DNA of 45,203 nt from an uncultured Oscillospiraceae bacterium (lineage in GTDB: Bacteria > Bacillota > Clostridia > Oscillospirales > Ruminococcaceae): positions 1 to 45,203 of the forward strand of contig CAKSPC010000021.1 of assembly GCA_934481445.1 (NCBI GenBank), given 5' to 3'. The position numbers and the translations under genes are program-made. Below are positions 22,111 through 31,152 of the stretch, piece after piece. The notes beneath the pieces were generated by a model. That model did not search any database, had not been told where the DNA came from, and was given only the letters and a program-made list of their open reading frames with translations. How positions within the stretch are numbered: the first letter of the stretch is position 1; every line of letters begins with the position of its first letter.

Positions 22111-23300
22111 ACATAGCACAGAAAATACTGAGCGCGCTTGCGGCGCTCACCCTCGCAATGACAGGCTGCGCAGGAAACACAGGCACGGGTTCTCCCGATG
22201 CCAAAAATTCGGTATCGGAGGAAACTGAAATGGAACTTACACAGAAAACATTCGCGGCTGATTCTCAGCACGTTAAGATGCTCGGAAGAACTTATTCCGA
22301 GGACGGAATTTTATGGCTCGCGCTGTCGGCAAGCGGCGTTGAATTCACCATGAAAGGCACGTCCGCTTCCGTGACCCTCGCGGGGGACAGCTCCATCTCC
22401 ACAGAGGAGAACAGGGCGCGCTTCGCGGCTTATGTCGACGGAAAAAGAGTGGCGGACGAAATGATAGTCGAGCAGGAGCAGACGGTCGAGATCTTCACCT
22501 CCGAAGAGGAAAAGGAAGTCACCGTAACGCTGATAAAGCTCTCCGAGGCGGCGCAGTCCACCGTTGGTATCAAGAGCATAAACGTCACCTCCGTCGGCGA
22601 CATCGCCCCAACGGCTGAAAAGGCACTCAAGATAGAATTCATCGGCGACTCCATCACCTGCGGCTACGGCGTGGACGACGAGGACAGAAACCACCACTTC
22701 TCCACCGCCACCGAGGACGCGACAAAGGCGTACGCCTACAAGACAGCGCAGCTTCTCGACGCGGACTACAGCCTTGTTTCGTACAGCGGCCACGGAATTG
22801 TTTCCGGCTACACCACGCAAGGCAAAAAGGTAGCCGCTCAGCAGGTTCCGAATATGTACGAGCAGTTCGCACGCTCCTACGGCAGCTACAACGGCTTCTC
22901 GGTATCCGGCGTTGACTGGGATTTCTCGCAGTTCGTGCCTGATTTTGTTGTGATCAACCTCGGCACCAACGACGCTTCTTATACCGGCAAGGATGAGACC
23001 CTCATCCGCGAATACATCGACGGATACGTTAAATTCCTCGGAAAGGTTCGCAGCGACAACCCGAATGCACACATAATCTGCGCCCTCGGCGTTATGGGTC
23101 AGGATCTCTGCAATGCAGTCGAAACCGCCGTTTCGGAATACTCCGGGCAGAGCGGCGACACGAATGTATCCGCATTCAGGCTTTCCATGCAGGATGGCAA
23201 TAAGAACGGCTACGCCGCCGACTGGCATCCCACCGCGGCAAGCCACGACATCGCCGCGGCGGAAATGGCGGCGGAGATAAAGCGCCTTATGGCGGAGTAA
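22107..23300 (+). CDS. CE2-like SGNH esterase lipoprotein
   Basis: A 397-aa exported esterase. The signal peptide ends in MTGC with lipidated Cys21. A jelly-roll domain occupies about 45-165 and an SGNH hydrolase domain about 175-395. The latter has GDSITCG (Ser182), GTNDA (286-290) and DWHPT (Asp372, His374). This two-domain order is that of carbohydrate esterase family 2, which removes acetyl groups from plant polysaccharides and sugars. It would act outside the cell, anchored to the membrane. The start overlaps lgt by 4 bases (ATGA). A paralogue without signal peptide lies at 29856. Substrate specificity is not seen in the sequence. Confidence 0.85.
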   Translation: MNIAQKILSALAALTLAMTGCAGNTGTGSPDAKNSVSEETEMELTQKTFAADSQHVKMLGRTYSEDGILWLALSASGVEFTMKGTSASVTLAGDSSISTEENRARFAAYVDGKRVADEMIVEQEQTVEIFTSEEEKEVTVTLIKLSEAAQSTVGIKSINVTSVGDIAPTAEKALKIEFIGDSITCGYGVDDEDRNHHFSTATEDATKAYAYKTAQLLDADYSLVSYSGHGIVSGYTTQGKKVAAQQVPNMYEQFARSYGSYNGFSVSGVDWDFSQFVPDFVVINLGTNDASYTGKDETLIREYIDGYVKFLGKVRSDNPNAHIICALGVMGQDLCNAVETAVSEYSGQSGDTNVSAFRLSMQDGNKNGYAADWHPTAASHDIAAAEMAAEIKRLMAE

Positions 23301-23364
23301 GGCATGAATGCAGTCTTTATGCTTGTCGTAAACATTTAAAATTTCCGCGCAGCGTATTGGTTTT

Positions 23365-23413
23365 CGCTTCCTTTTGACACAAAAGGAAGCGGGGGTGTGG
23401 GGGCAGAGCCCCC
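23365..23413. repeat. Two hairpins beside dispersed element copy 2
   Basis: CGCTTCCTTTT (23365-23375) pairs perfectly with AAAAGGAAGCG (23381-23391), and GGGGGC (23399-23404) with GCCCCC (23408-23413). They precede the dispersed element in the same gene-free gap (23301-23584). Confidence 0.6.
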
Positions 23414-23480
23414 GCAAAAGCGGCACGTTAAGTTGTGGAACACTGCGGTAAAACAGCCGCAAATCAAAGTGCAGTTTAAA

Positions 23481-23570
23481 CGACTTCCAAAGCGCTAAAG
23501 GGGGCGTGGGGGGAAAACAAGAGTTTTCCCCCCACAGTCTATAGCAATTTACTGCCGTTTTAACTTCCTC
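23481..23570. repeat. Dispersed palindromic element, copy 2
   Basis: Opens CGACTTCCAAAGCGCTAAAG and closes ACTGCCGTTT. In its centre GGGGGGAAAAC (23508-23518) and GTTTTCCCCCC (23523-23533) form a perfect 11 bp stem with an AAGA loop. Copies 1 (8537-8650) and 3 (38465-38518) share the GTTTTCCCCCCACAGT core. It ends 14 bases before the next start codon, so it lies in the leader of the following gene. Confidence 0.75.
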
Positions 23571-23584
23571 AAAGAGGTATCGCA

Positions 23585-24025
23585 ATGGAAATAATCATCG
23601 GCGCGGCGCTGATAATCATGCTTCTCCTGTTTGCAGGGGTGGATATATGGTTCATTTTCGTCGGGTTTATGTTCCTCGTCGCCGCGGCGGCAGTTTTCAC
23701 GGCGGGATTTTTCGCGGTCTGCGCCGTTATGCTTATCCTCTCGGAGCGCCGCGCGGCGGTGTTCGCGAGGTTTGAAAAAAACGGCAGATTTGACGCCGCG
23801 GTATACTCCGCCGACGGAAAGGAATACACAAACGTGTTCCCCGCCGAATTTATCCTGCGGGATAAACTCTACAGCGCCGACAGAACCGTTACGATACGCA
23901 CCACGAAACGCGGCCGCGCATTTGACAAAAACGCGCTCATGAGCACCGCCGCGGGGCTCCCGCTCAGTATCATAACAGCGGTCATTTTCGGCGGCGGAGC
24001 GCTGTTCTTTATCGGAGCGATATAA
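23585..24025 (+). CDS. Small membrane protein of unknown function
   Basis: A 146-aa protein with two N-terminal membrane segments (about 2-20 and 24-52), a soluble domain of about 65 residues and a C-terminal membrane segment (about 122-146). The soluble part FARFEKNGRFDAAVYSADGKEYTNVFPAEFILRD looks like a compact beta domain, as in DUF3592-type proteins, but this is not firm. The gene follows directly on a dispersed repeat and has the weak ribosome site AAAGAGG. Function unknown. Confidence 0.65.
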   Translation: MEIIIGAALIIMLLLFAGVDIWFIFVGFMFLVAAAAVFTAGFFAVCAVMLILSERRAAVFARFEKNGRFDAAVYSADGKEYTNVFPAEFILRDKLYSADRTVTIRTTKRGRAFDKNALMSTAAGLPLSIITAVIFGGGALFFIGAI

Positions 24026-24076
24026 AAAACAGGGGTGATTATCGGAACAGTTCCGAACGTCACCCCTGTTTTATTA
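24026..24076. terminator. Long bidirectional terminator
   Basis: AAACAGGGGTGA pairs with TCACCCCTGTTT, and inside the loop CGGAAC pairs with GTTCCG. T runs follow on both strands. It separates the convergent genes for the small membrane protein and the CarD-like protein. Confidence 0.88.
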
Positions 24077-24577
24077 TTCGGCAATACCGAGCCGTTTATC
24101 AATAAATTGCCCGACCTCCCCGGGATCTATCCCGAGGGCATACGCAAACTCGCTGTTTATCATCTGCTGCGCCGCCTTCATGGCGCGCTCGTCGGCGGCG
24201 GGGAGCTTCTTTCCGACGCTTCTGCGCCGCTCCTGCTCGCCGTAGATGGCTCCCGCCATTTTTATAACGCTCTCATAATTACCGGATAAAAGTATCTCGT
24301 TCTGCTTGACTTTTCTGCGGGCGCTGTCCGTTGGAAATTCTCCGCCGGCGCCGCGCATTTTGTCGATAAGCGCAAGCGCCTCGTCATGCGTCAGCGGCTC
24401 GCGCAGCTTATCCTTCGCGTATTCCGTCGGGACATAATAGGTCGAACGCTCCGAATCCAGCGGCGTTAGTATGCAGTATTCCCGCCCGTTTACGCCGTCG
24501 GGGGCGTACATCCCGACATTTTTGATACGGCATAGCTCCGACCGATATACAACGATGTTTCCCTGTGCAAGAGTCAT
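24074..24577 (-). CDS. CarD-like transcriptional regulator
   Basis: A 167-aa protein. The N-terminal 55 residues (LAQGNIVVYRSELCRIKNVG ... YCILTPL ... YYVPTEY) have the Tudor-like pattern of the CarD/CdnL/TRCF RNA-polymerase-interacting domain. The rest is helical (LTHDEALALIDKMRG and onward), as in CarD proteins, where this part contacts promoter DNA. Such proteins stabilise open complexes at promoters. The ATG at 24577, after GGAGGGAAAA, is preferred over a frame opening 96 bases upstream. It is not in an operon; the response-regulator gene upstream has its own promoter. Confidence 0.65.
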   Translation of the reverse strand: MTLAQGNIVVYRSELCRIKNVGMYAPDGVNGREYCILTPLDSERSTYYVPTEYAKDKLREPLTHDEALALIDKMRGAGGEFPTDSARRKVKQNEILLSGNYESVIKMAGAIYGEQERRRSVGKKLPAADERAMKAAQQMINSEFAYALGIDPGEVGQFIDKRLGIAE

Positions 24578-24682
24578 TTTTCCCTCCGTTTTCGTGTCTG
24601 CGCCAATGGTTATGTTATTTATTATACACCGAAAACGAATTTTTTTCAAAGGCATAATTGCACAATAAGTCACGCCGTAAAT

Positions 24683-25369
24683 TCAGTCATTTTTACCTAC
24701 AAGGACATATCCCTCGCCGTGGATCGTGACTATCCTCCCGCCGTATTCATCACCGAGGGCGCGCTTCAGCCCGCATACATGAACATCCACCACGCGGTCG
24801 TTGTCGGGCACCTCTCCCCATGCCGCTGAGGATATCTCATACCTGTGCATGACTATCCCGTGCCTTGCCAGAAACAGCCGAAGCAGCTTCAGCTCCCTCG
24901 GTTTCAAATCAAGCTTCCTGCCGCCCGCCCATGCAGTTTCCGTCAGCATATCCACGCCCATGCCGCCGTACTCTATCCGCTGCGGAAGCGGCTCGAATAT
25001 TTTCTTCATCTGATTCGGCATGAGGTCGCGCAGGCGGCTCTCCAGCAGGTCGATGTCCAGCGGCTTTGAAATTATCTCCGCGGCGCCCATGTCGATATAC
25101 CGCCGCCGCGTGACCTCCATCAGCGAGGAAAGCAGCACCACAACGGGTATGTGAAACGGCGCACATTTTTCCAGCAGCTTATCCGCCGCGCTGCCGCTGT
25201 ACCGCAGGGATATCACCGCGACATCCGCAACTCTGTAGTCGAAATGCTCGGCACGAAGTCCATTTTCCGTGGTAGAAAACACCATGAACCCATGCGCCGA
25301 AAGCTCGTCGTAAATAAGCGTGCGCATGGAACGGTCGTCATCAGTAAGCAATATCCTGCCTGAAAACAT
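24683..25369 (-). CDS. OmpR-type response regulator lacking the phosphoacceptor Asp
   Basis: A 228-aa two-domain regulator. The receiver (1-118) has the acidic pocket Asp10-Asp12 (LLTDDDRS) and Lys102 (SKPLD), but residue 54, where the phosphoacceptor aspartate should stand in a VLLDI-type motif, is serine (VAVISLRYSG). The C-terminal winged helix (about 135-225) is normal: LDLKPRELKLLRLF, then VVDVHVCGLKRALG and IVTIHGEGYVL. Phosphorylation by the usual route is thus unlikely. No histidine kinase is adjacent. It may act as a constitutive or ligand-controlled regulator. The ATG follows GGGGTGAGAG and a promoter with consensus -35. Confidence 0.85.
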   Translation of the reverse strand: MFSGRILLTDDDRSMRTLIYDELSAHGFMVFSTTENGLRAEHFDYRVADVAVISLRYSGSAADKLLEKCAPFHIPVVVLLSSLMEVTRRRYIDMGAAEIISKPLDIDLLESRLRDLMPNQMKKIFEPLPQRIEYGGMGVDMLTETAWAGGRKLDLKPRELKLLRLFLARHGIVMHRYEISSAAWGEVPDNDRVVDVHVCGLKRALGDEYGGRIVTIHGEGYVLVGKND

Positions 25370-25395
25370 CTGCTCTCACCCCTTTTTATGTTATT

Positions 25396-25424
25396 ATTTT
25401 AGCATACCGAACCGCGGCTGTCAA
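25396..25424 (-). promoter_or_regulatory. Promoter of the atypical response regulator
   Basis: On the minus strand TTGACA (25419-25424) and TAAAAT (25396-25401) have a 17 bp spacer, 27 bases before the ATG. Confidence 0.75.
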
Positions 25425-25461
25425 CGAATAAAAACGCCGCAAAAAAATTTTCCGTCCCCCC

Positions 25462-25490
25462 TTAACAAAACGGCAAGGTTATGGTATAAT
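25462..25490 (+). promoter_or_regulatory. Promoter of the gene at 25527
   Basis: TTAACA (25462-25467) and TATAAT (25485-25490) have a 17 bp spacer. It may also serve lepA, hemW and the genes after them, since no terminator is visible up to 29833. Confidence 0.8.
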
Positions 25491-25526
25491 AGGAATTGTA
25501 GTCTTAAACGCAGAGAAAGGATAAAA

Positions 25527-26135
25527 ATGTCAAGAGCAAAAGAACTGTTTCTAAAATGCCTGCCGATGCTTATCGTGCTGGTTTCAACGGGAATATTCAT
25601 GTTCCTTATCAAGTTTGTTATAGGTATATTCTACGAACCCCGGGACACCGTCACAAAGGTGGAGTACGCGGGGGAGAAATTTACGGTGGTGCAGTGCTAC
25701 CAGAACCCCTCCAGCCACTACTACATATTCAGCGGGGATTACGAATACAACGCCGACAACTACAACAACGTAGCCGACGAGCACGACGACGCGCACTTTG
25801 CCGACAGACCGCTGGCTTATTTCATCCTCAACGAAACGCCGCTGGATATGTCGGATATAAAAATAAAGGTGCTTATCGACACCAACAGCCTTTACGCCGT
25901 GCAGTTCGATGAATTCGTGCTGTACAAGCTCGAGGGGCAGTACGGGGTGTTCGCCCCCCTGCGCGAATACAAGGAGAGCACCACCGCGCGGAAAAACGAC
26001 CTCTACGTTATCCGCCAGCTTATGAAAAACGACCGCTATCTTGCCTTCGACCTTCCCGAATGGGAAAGCGAGGAGGATTTCCTCACGCAGCTCGAGCAGA
26101 TAGAATGGTATCTCGACAGCGAATACGAAGATTAA
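25527..26135 (+). CDS. Single-span membrane-anchored protein, unknown
   Basis: A 202-aa protein with one membrane segment (about 10-32, [25 protein letters not shown]) and an outward or cytoplasmic domain of about 165 residues. The domain is rich in Tyr, Asp and Asn (for example [17 protein letters not shown]) and ends in an acidic tail. No family is recognised. GAGAAAGG precedes the ATG. It lies 17 bases before lepA, and the shared promoter suggests joint expression. Function unknown. Confidence 0.75.
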   Translation: MSRAKELFLKCLPMLIVLVSTGIFMFLIKFVIGIFYEPRDTVTKVEYAGEKFTVVQCYQNPSSHYYIFSGDYEYNADNYNNVADEHDDAHFADRPLAYFILNETPLDMSDIKIKVLIDTNSLYAVQFDEFVLYKLEGQYGVFAPLREYKESTTARKNDLYVIRQLMKNDRYLAFDLPEWESEEDFLTQLEQIEWYLDSEYED

Positions 26136-26152
26136 AACAGGAGGAAACATCC

Positions 26153-27961
26153 TTGGAATATTTAAATAAAATACGAAATTTCTGTATCATCGCCCACATC
26201 GACCACGGCAAGTCCACCCTCGCGGACAGAATTCTCGAGCAGACCCAGACCGTAGCCCTGCGCGATATGGAGGAGCAGCTTCTCGACAACATGGACATCG
26301 AGCGCGAGCGCGGAATAACCATCAAGGCGCGCGCCGTAAGGCTGAAATACCACGCCGACAACGGCGAGGACTATATTTTCAACCTCATCGACACACCAGG
26401 CCACGTTGACTTCAACTACGAGGTTTCCCGCTCTCTTGTTGCGTGCGAGGGCGCACTGCTCATCGTCGACGCGTCGCAGGGTATCGAGGCGCAGACACTT
26501 GCAAACACCTATCTTGCAGTGGAAAACGACCTCGAGGTAGTCCCCGTTATCAACAAGATAGACCTCCCCTCCGCTCACCCGCAGGAGGTAAAGGAGGAGA
26601 TAGAAAACGTCATCGGCATTGAAGCCGAAAGCGCCCCCGAAATCTCCGCAAAGATGGGCATAAACATCCACGCAGTCATGGAGCGCATAGTTGAAGCTAT
26701 TCCCGCCCCCAAGGGCGACCCCGAAGCTCCCCTCAAGGCGCTTATCTTCGACAGCTACTACGACAGCTACAAGGGCGTTATCGTGTATGTCCGCCTGAAA
26801 GAGGGCAGCGTCAAGGTCGGCGACAGGATTCGCATGATGGCGACGGGCGCGGAATTCACCGTCACCGAAACAGGCTACATGGGCGCGACGGAGCTTGTCC
26901 CCTGCGGCACGCTGAAAGCAGGCGAGGTTGGCTACATCGCCGCTTCCATCAAGTCCATCGGAGATACAAAGGTCGGCGATACCGTCACATCCTGCGACAA
27001 TCCGGCCGCAGAAGCGCTCCCCGGCTACCGCGAAGTCAACCCCATGGTATTCAGCGGCATCTACCCCGCCGACGGCGCGAAATACGTCGACCTGCGCGAA
27101 GCCCTCGAGAAATTGCAGCTCAACGACGCTTCACTCAGCTTTGAGCCGGAAAGCTCCGTTGCCCTCGGCTTCGGATTCCGCTGCGGCTTCCTCGGTCTGC
27201 TCCATATGGAGATAATTCAGGAGCGTATCGAGCGCGAATACAACCTCGACATCATCACCACGGCGCCCTCCGTTGTATATAAGCTTGAAATGACTGACGG
27301 CTCGGTGCGCATGATAGACAACCCCACCAACTACCCCGACCCCGCCGAGATAGCGCAGGCATACGAGCCGGTGGTAAACGCCCACGTCTATGCCCCGTCG
27401 GATTATGTCGGGAATATCATGGAGCTCTGCCAGAACAGGCGCGGCGTTTTCAAGGATATGAAGTATATCGACGCAACCCGAGTTGACCTGCACTACGAAC
27501 TCCCGCTGAACGAAATAGTATACGACTTCTTCGACGCGCTGAAATCCCGCACCCGCGGATATGCAAGCTACGACTATGAAATGATGGGATTTGCGCCCTC
27601 CAAGCTTGTGAAGCTTGATATAATGCTGAACGGCGACGTTATCGACGCGCTTTCGTTCATCGTACACACCGACAAGGCATACGAGCGCGCACGCAAAATG
27701 GCGGAGAAGCTCAAGGAGCACATCCCGCGGCAGCTTTTTGAAATACCCATTCAGGCAGCGGTCGGCGGAAAAATAATCGCCCGCGAAACCATAAAGGCGA
27801 TGCGCAAGGACGTCCTCGCAAAGTGCTACGGCGGCGATATCACCCGAAAGAAAAAGCTGCTCGAAAAGCAGAAAGAGGGCAAGAAGCGCATGAGAGCGTT
27901 CGGTACCGTAGAAGTTCCGCAGGATGCTTTCATGGCGGTCCTCAAGCTTGACGATGAGTAA
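26153..27961 (+). CDS. lepA: Elongation factor 4
   Basis: A translational GTPase of 602 aa, the usual length. G1 is AHIDHGKST near residue 14, G3 DTPGHVD and G4 NKID. Domain II follows, and the C-terminal part has the LepA-specific [27 protein letters not shown] and [14 protein letters not shown]4 acts on stalled or mis-translocated ribosomes. The start is TTG at 26153, 8 bases after AGGAGG; it yields [20 protein letters not shown], while an earlier opening would add 31 residues not seen in the family. The stop overlaps hemW by 8 bases, a widely conserved pairing in Firmicutes. Confidence 0.95.
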   Translation: MEYLNKIRNFCIIAHIDHGKSTLADRILEQTQTVALRDMEEQLLDNMDIERERGITIKARAVRLKYHADNGEDYIFNLIDTPGHVDFNYEVSRSLVACEGALLIVDASQGIEAQTLANTYLAVENDLEVVPVINKIDLPSAHPQEVKEEIENVIGIEAESAPEISAKMGINIHAVMERIVEAIPAPKGDPEAPLKALIFDSYYDSYKGVIVYVRLKEGSVKVGDRIRMMATGAEFTVTETGYMGATELVPCGTLKAGEVGYIAASIKSIGDTKVGDTVTSCDNPAAEALPGYREVNPMVFSGIYPADGAKYVDLREALEKLQLNDASLSFEPESSVALGFGFRCGFLGLLHMEIIQERIEREYNLDIITTAPSVVYKLEMTDGSVRMIDNPTNYPDPAEIAQAYEPVVNAHVYAPSDYVGNIMELCQNRRGVFKDMKYIDATRVDLHYELPLNEIVYDFFDALKSRTRGYASYDYEMMGFAPSKLVKLDIMLNGDVIDALSFIVHTDKAYERARKMAEKLKEHIPRQLFEIPIQAAVGGKIIARETIKAMRKDVLAKCYGGDITRKKKLLEKQKEGKKRMRAFGTVEVPQDAFMAVLKLDDE

Positions 27962-29012
27962 TTCCCGCGGATTATATATCCACGTTCCGTTCTGCATTTC
28001 AAAGTGCCCGTACTGCGATTTCTATTCCGTTCCGTTCTCGCAGAACGCCGCGCGGGAGTATTCCAAAGCGGTGATACGGAACCTCGCGCGGTACGACGAG
28101 CCGTTCAGATCGGTATATTTCGGCGGCGGCACGCCGATATTACTGGCGCCGTACATGGCGGATATACTGAAAAACGTGCGGCTCGAAAGCGGCGCGGAAA
28201 TAACCGCCGAAGCAAACCCGTGTATGTGCATTCCGAAAACGCTGGAGCAGCTCCGCGCCGCAGGAGTGAACAGGCTCTCGATAGGCGTGCAGTCGCTTAA
28301 CGACGAAGAGCTTTCCGCGCTGGGCAGGCGGCATTCCGCCGGGGAAGCCGTCCGCGCGGTGCACGCCGCAAAGGCGGCGGGGTTCGACGATATCAGCGCG
28401 GACATCATGCTCGCCATACCAAAGCAGACCGAAAACAGCCTGCGTGAAACAATATCGCGGCTGGCGGAGCTTCCGCTGACGCACGTTTCGGCATACCTGC
28501 TGAAACTTGAACAGGGAACGCCGTTCGGTCAGTCCCCGCCGAAAATTCCCGACGAGGACGAATCCGCCGAGCTGTATCTTTCGGCGGTGGAATTGCTGGC
28601 GGAGCACGGCTTCGCGCAGTATGAGATAAGCAACTTCGCAAAAGCGGGCTTCGAAAGCCGTCACAACCTCATCTACTGGCGGCGGGAGGAATACCTCGGC
28701 ATAGGCCCTGCGGCGCATTCATTCTATAATGGAAAGCGCTTCGCCGTGCCGCGGGATATACGGAAATTCATCGACAGCCCCGCGCAGGAAGAGATCATCA
28801 CCGACGCCTCCCCCGATGAATCCGAAGAGCGCATAATGCTGGGGCTGCGGCTGTCCGAGGGCATTCCGGAGGAACTGTGGAAGCCCTGCGAAAAGCGCCT
28901 GCGCTTTATCCCGAAAGAATACTACGCCATAAAAAACGGCAGGCTCTCGCTGACGCCGCGGGGGTTCCTGCTTTCGAACGAAATAATCGCGCTGCTGACA
29001 GAGGAACTATAA
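27954..29012 (+). CDS. hemW: Radical SAM protein HemW (heme chaperone-type)
   Basis: A 352-aa radical SAM protein. The iron-sulfur motif is CISKCPYC with Cys14, Cys18 and Cys21, followed by [12 protein letters not shown] (motif after strand 2), NPC and [11 protein letters not shown] are those of the HemN/HemW group. Length (about 350-380) and the place next to lepA point to HemW, a heme-inserting protein, rather than HemN, which has around 460 aa and an extra N-terminal part. The ATG at 27954 overlaps the lepA stop by 8 bases, implying translational coupling. Its stop overlaps the next lipoprotein start by 1 base. Confidence 0.88.
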   Translation: MSNSRGLYIHVPFCISKCPYCDFYSVPFSQNAAREYSKAVIRNLARYDEPFRSVYFGGGTPILLAPYMADILKNVRLESGAEITAEANPCMCIPKTLEQLRAAGVNRLSIGVQSLNDEELSALGRRHSAGEAVRAVHAAKAAGFDDISADIMLAIPKQTENSLRETISRLAELPLTHVSAYLLKLEQGTPFGQSPPKIPDEDESAELYLSAVELLAEHGFAQYEISNFAKAGFESRHNLIYWRREEYLGIGPAAHSFYNGKRFAVPRDIRKFIDSPAQEEIITDASPDESEERIMLGLRLSEGIPEELWKPCEKRLRFIPKEYYAIKNGRLSLTPRGFLLSNEIIALLTEEL

Positions 29013-29833
29013 TGAAACATCACGCCCTAATTCCGCTTCTCATTACCTCGGCATTACTGACGGGCTGCGCAGGCGGAACTGCGGAAATTTCCACAGAAAC
29101 GACGCACGCCACGACCGTAACGGCGACTTCCTCAGCGAAAACCGACCCTCCCGTTTCATCGCTTATTTCTTCCGAAACTTCATCGGAACCGACAGAAACA
29201 GACGAGATCGTATGGAGCGCCGATACATTTGACAGCGGCAGCTCGGAGCGGTTTTATATTCTCGGAAACAGTAAATATATCGGCTCGCTGTGGTTTGAAA
29301 ACAGCGACGGTGCAGAACAGATAATGTCAGATTATTGGTATTCGGAGCCTGTCGTATGCGAAAGCGACGGCGTAAAAATACTTATCACCGATGAATGCTA
29401 TGTGACATCATCAATATCACACGCATTCACCGTTATTGACGGAGAGCCTGTCGTGATACCCATAAACGGCTTTGCGGCTATGCGCCTCATCCCCGATGAA
29501 AACGGCGGCTTCACCGCGCTAAGCAGCGAATACGAAGGCTATATGGGACACACATGGAAGCCGTATTGGTACACATTTTCCGCCGAGGATATGGCATTTA
29601 TCCCCGTGGGCGGGATTGTTGCCGATAAAAGCACGCTGCCGCAGGATATCACCGACAGGATAGCGCAGGACGACGGAAAAGTAAGCGAAGTCATAGCGTT
29701 TGACAACGGCATAACCGCCGTAAATTATATCACCGAGGAATACGGCACGGAATTTCAATTTCACCGCCTGTACGACAACGGCGAGGACATCACCCCCGAG
29801 GACAACAGGGGGCACTACAAACTGCCGCAGTAG
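29012..29833 (+). CDS. Lipoprotein of unknown function
   Basis: A 273-aa predicted lipoprotein. The signal peptide ends in LLTGC with lipidated Cys19. A Ser/Thr/Glu-rich linker runs to about 70, and a beta-rich domain of about 200 residues follows, with no family recognised. The ATG shares one base with the hemW stop (TAATG). Its architecture (lipobox, Ser/Thr linker, unknown domain) is like the lipoprotein at 14000, but the domains are not alike. It is followed after 22 bases by the cytoplasmic CE2-like esterase gene. Confidence 0.75.
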   Translation: MKHHALIPLLITSALLTGCAGGTAEISTETTHATTVTATSSAKTDPPVSSLISSETSSEPTETDEIVWSADTFDSGSSERFYILGNSKYIGSLWFENSDGAEQIMSDYWYSEPVVCESDGVKILITDECYVTSSISHAFTVIDGEPVVIPINGFAAMRLIPDENGGFTALSSEYEGYMGHTWKPYWYTFSAEDMAFIPVGGIVADKSTLPQDITDRIAQDDGKVSEVIAFDNGITAVNYITEEYGTEFQFHRLYDNGEDITPEDNRGHYKLPQ

Positions 29834-29855
29834 CGGCAAAAAAGGAGCACACAAA

Positions 29856-30920
29856 ATGGCATACGCAATTGAAAAAGGCAAGAAACTCATCCCCGCCGAC
29901 AGCGGCTTCTTCCGCTATATGGGAAGAATAGACTTCGACGACCCCAAGCGCCCCGTTATGGTATGGCCCGCAACCTGCGCGGATATCAATTTCACGGGCA
30001 CGAGCGTTTCCGTTATACTGAAGAACATGAATTTTCAGGACGACACGCATTTCGGCGTGATACTCGACGGGGTTATGAAGAAATTCACCCTCCCCACCAC
30101 GCGCCAGGATGAACTGTACACCGTCGCCGAAAACCTTGAGGACAAGCCGCACACCCTGCGCATTCTCAAGACCATGGCGGCGCACAACTACCTCGAATTT
30201 GTCGGGATAGTAGTCGACGAAAACGCCGAGGTGTCCCTGCCCGAGCATAAGTATGATTATAAAATCGAGGTCTACGGCGACAGCGTTTCCGCGGGCGAAG
30301 TCACCGAAGCGCTTTATTACGAGGGTCAGTGCGACCCCGAAAACCACCGCAACACCCTTGACAACTCTGCATTCAGCTACGCCTATAAGCTGGCGAAAAA
30401 GCTCAACGCCGAGCTTCACGACATCGCACAGGGCGGCATCGCGCTGCTGGACGGCACGGGATATTTCTGCTCCGACCGGCTTACGGGCATGGAAAGCTGC
30501 TACGACAAAATTCAGTACAGCCCCTACGCCGACAGAAAGCAGTGGGATTTCTCCCGCTATACCCCCGACTGCGTTGTCATCGCCCTCGGACAGAACGACG
30601 CAAACCCCGAACCCGAGCGCATAAAGACCCCCGAATACCGCCGTATGTGGAAGGACGAATACATAAAATTCCTGCGCACGCTGATGGAAAAGTACCCCGC
30701 CGCGAATTTCGTGCTGATACTCACCATCCTCGGCCACGACCACACATGGGACGACGCCCTCGAGGAAATAACCCGCGAGGTGAACAGCAACCGCGTTTCC
30801 CACTTCATGTTCCGCCGCACCGGCTGCGGTACAAACGGACATCCCCGCGCCACCGAGCAGGAGGAAATGGCTGAGGAACTCTACCGCTACATAAACGGGA
30901 ACATTCTTAAAAATGTGTAA
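29856..30920 (+). CDS. Cytoplasmic CE2-like SGNH esterase
   Basis: A 354-aa SGNH hydrolase without signal peptide. The N-terminal jelly roll (about 15-125) is followed by the catalytic domain with GDSVSAG (Ser143), GQNDA (245-249) and GTNGHPRATE (His329). An aspartate does not stand two places before the histidine as in most GDSL enzymes, which fits CE2 members that use a Ser-His dyad. It is a paralogue of the lipoprotein at 22107, probably deacetylating sugars brought into the cell. GGAG stands 10 bases before the ATG. Whether it shares the mRNA with lepA and hemW is open. No strong terminator follows. Confidence 0.82.
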   Translation: MAYAIEKGKKLIPADSGFFRYMGRIDFDDPKRPVMVWPATCADINFTGTSVSVILKNMNFQDDTHFGVILDGVMKKFTLPTTRQDELYTVAENLEDKPHTLRILKTMAAHNYLEFVGIVVDENAEVSLPEHKYDYKIEVYGDSVSAGEVTEALYYEGQCDPENHRNTLDNSAFSYAYKLAKKLNAELHDIAQGGIALLDGTGYFCSDRLTGMESCYDKIQYSPYADRKQWDFSRYTPDCVVIALGQNDANPEPERIKTPEYRRMWKDEYIKFLRTLMEKYPAANFVLILTILGHDHTWDDALEEITREVNSNRVSHFMFRRTGCGTNGHPRATEQEEMAEELYRYINGNILKNV

Positions 30921-30992
30921 ACGCGCCGAGGTTTCAAGGTAATCATCTACATGATTTAACAGGCAAATTGCGCGTTATTTCAGCATAATGCA

Positions 30993-31020
30993 CAAAATAA
31001 TCGTCGGTAATATTATTTTG
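30993..31020. terminator. AT-rich hairpin after the esterase gene
   Basis: CAAAATAAT (30993-31001) pairs with ATTATTTTG (31012-31020). It may be a weak terminator; it ends 12 bases before the -35 box of the ABC importer promoter. The rest of 30921-31152 holds no gene, and no T-box or known riboswitch motif is seen. Confidence 0.4.
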
Positions 31021-31032
31021 CACCGAATTTTG

Positions 31033-31061
31033 TTGTAAATCAGTGCCTTATATGCTATAAT
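31033..31061 (+). promoter_or_regulatory. Promoter of the ABC importer operon
   Basis: TTGTAA (31033-31038) and TATAAT (31056-31061) have a 17 bp spacer and an extended -10 (TGCTATAAT). The leader to the start codon is about 85 bases. Confidence 0.75.
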
Positions 31062-31152
31062 AAGATGTACGCGTTGGGAACTTTGGGTCTTTCAAGTGAT
31101 AAAGCGACAACGTGAAAAAGACAATTGTGTGTTTACAACAAAGGAGAAAACC

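Noticed and set aside
22311..23585. Long minus-strand frame opposite the CE2-like esterase
   Set aside because: Shadow of a strongly coding frame; its end crosses the dispersed repeat and no Shine-Dalgarno or promoter is present.
27954..29012. Oxygen-independent coproporphyrinogen oxidase HemN
   Set aside because: At 352 aa and next to lepA the gene fits HemW; HemN is about 100 residues longer with an extra N-terminal part.
30921..31152. T-box or amino-acid riboswitch before the TrpX-type importer
   Set aside because: The T-box GGGTGGNACCGCG sequence and other known aptamer cores are missing; only an AT-rich hairpin and a promoter are seen.
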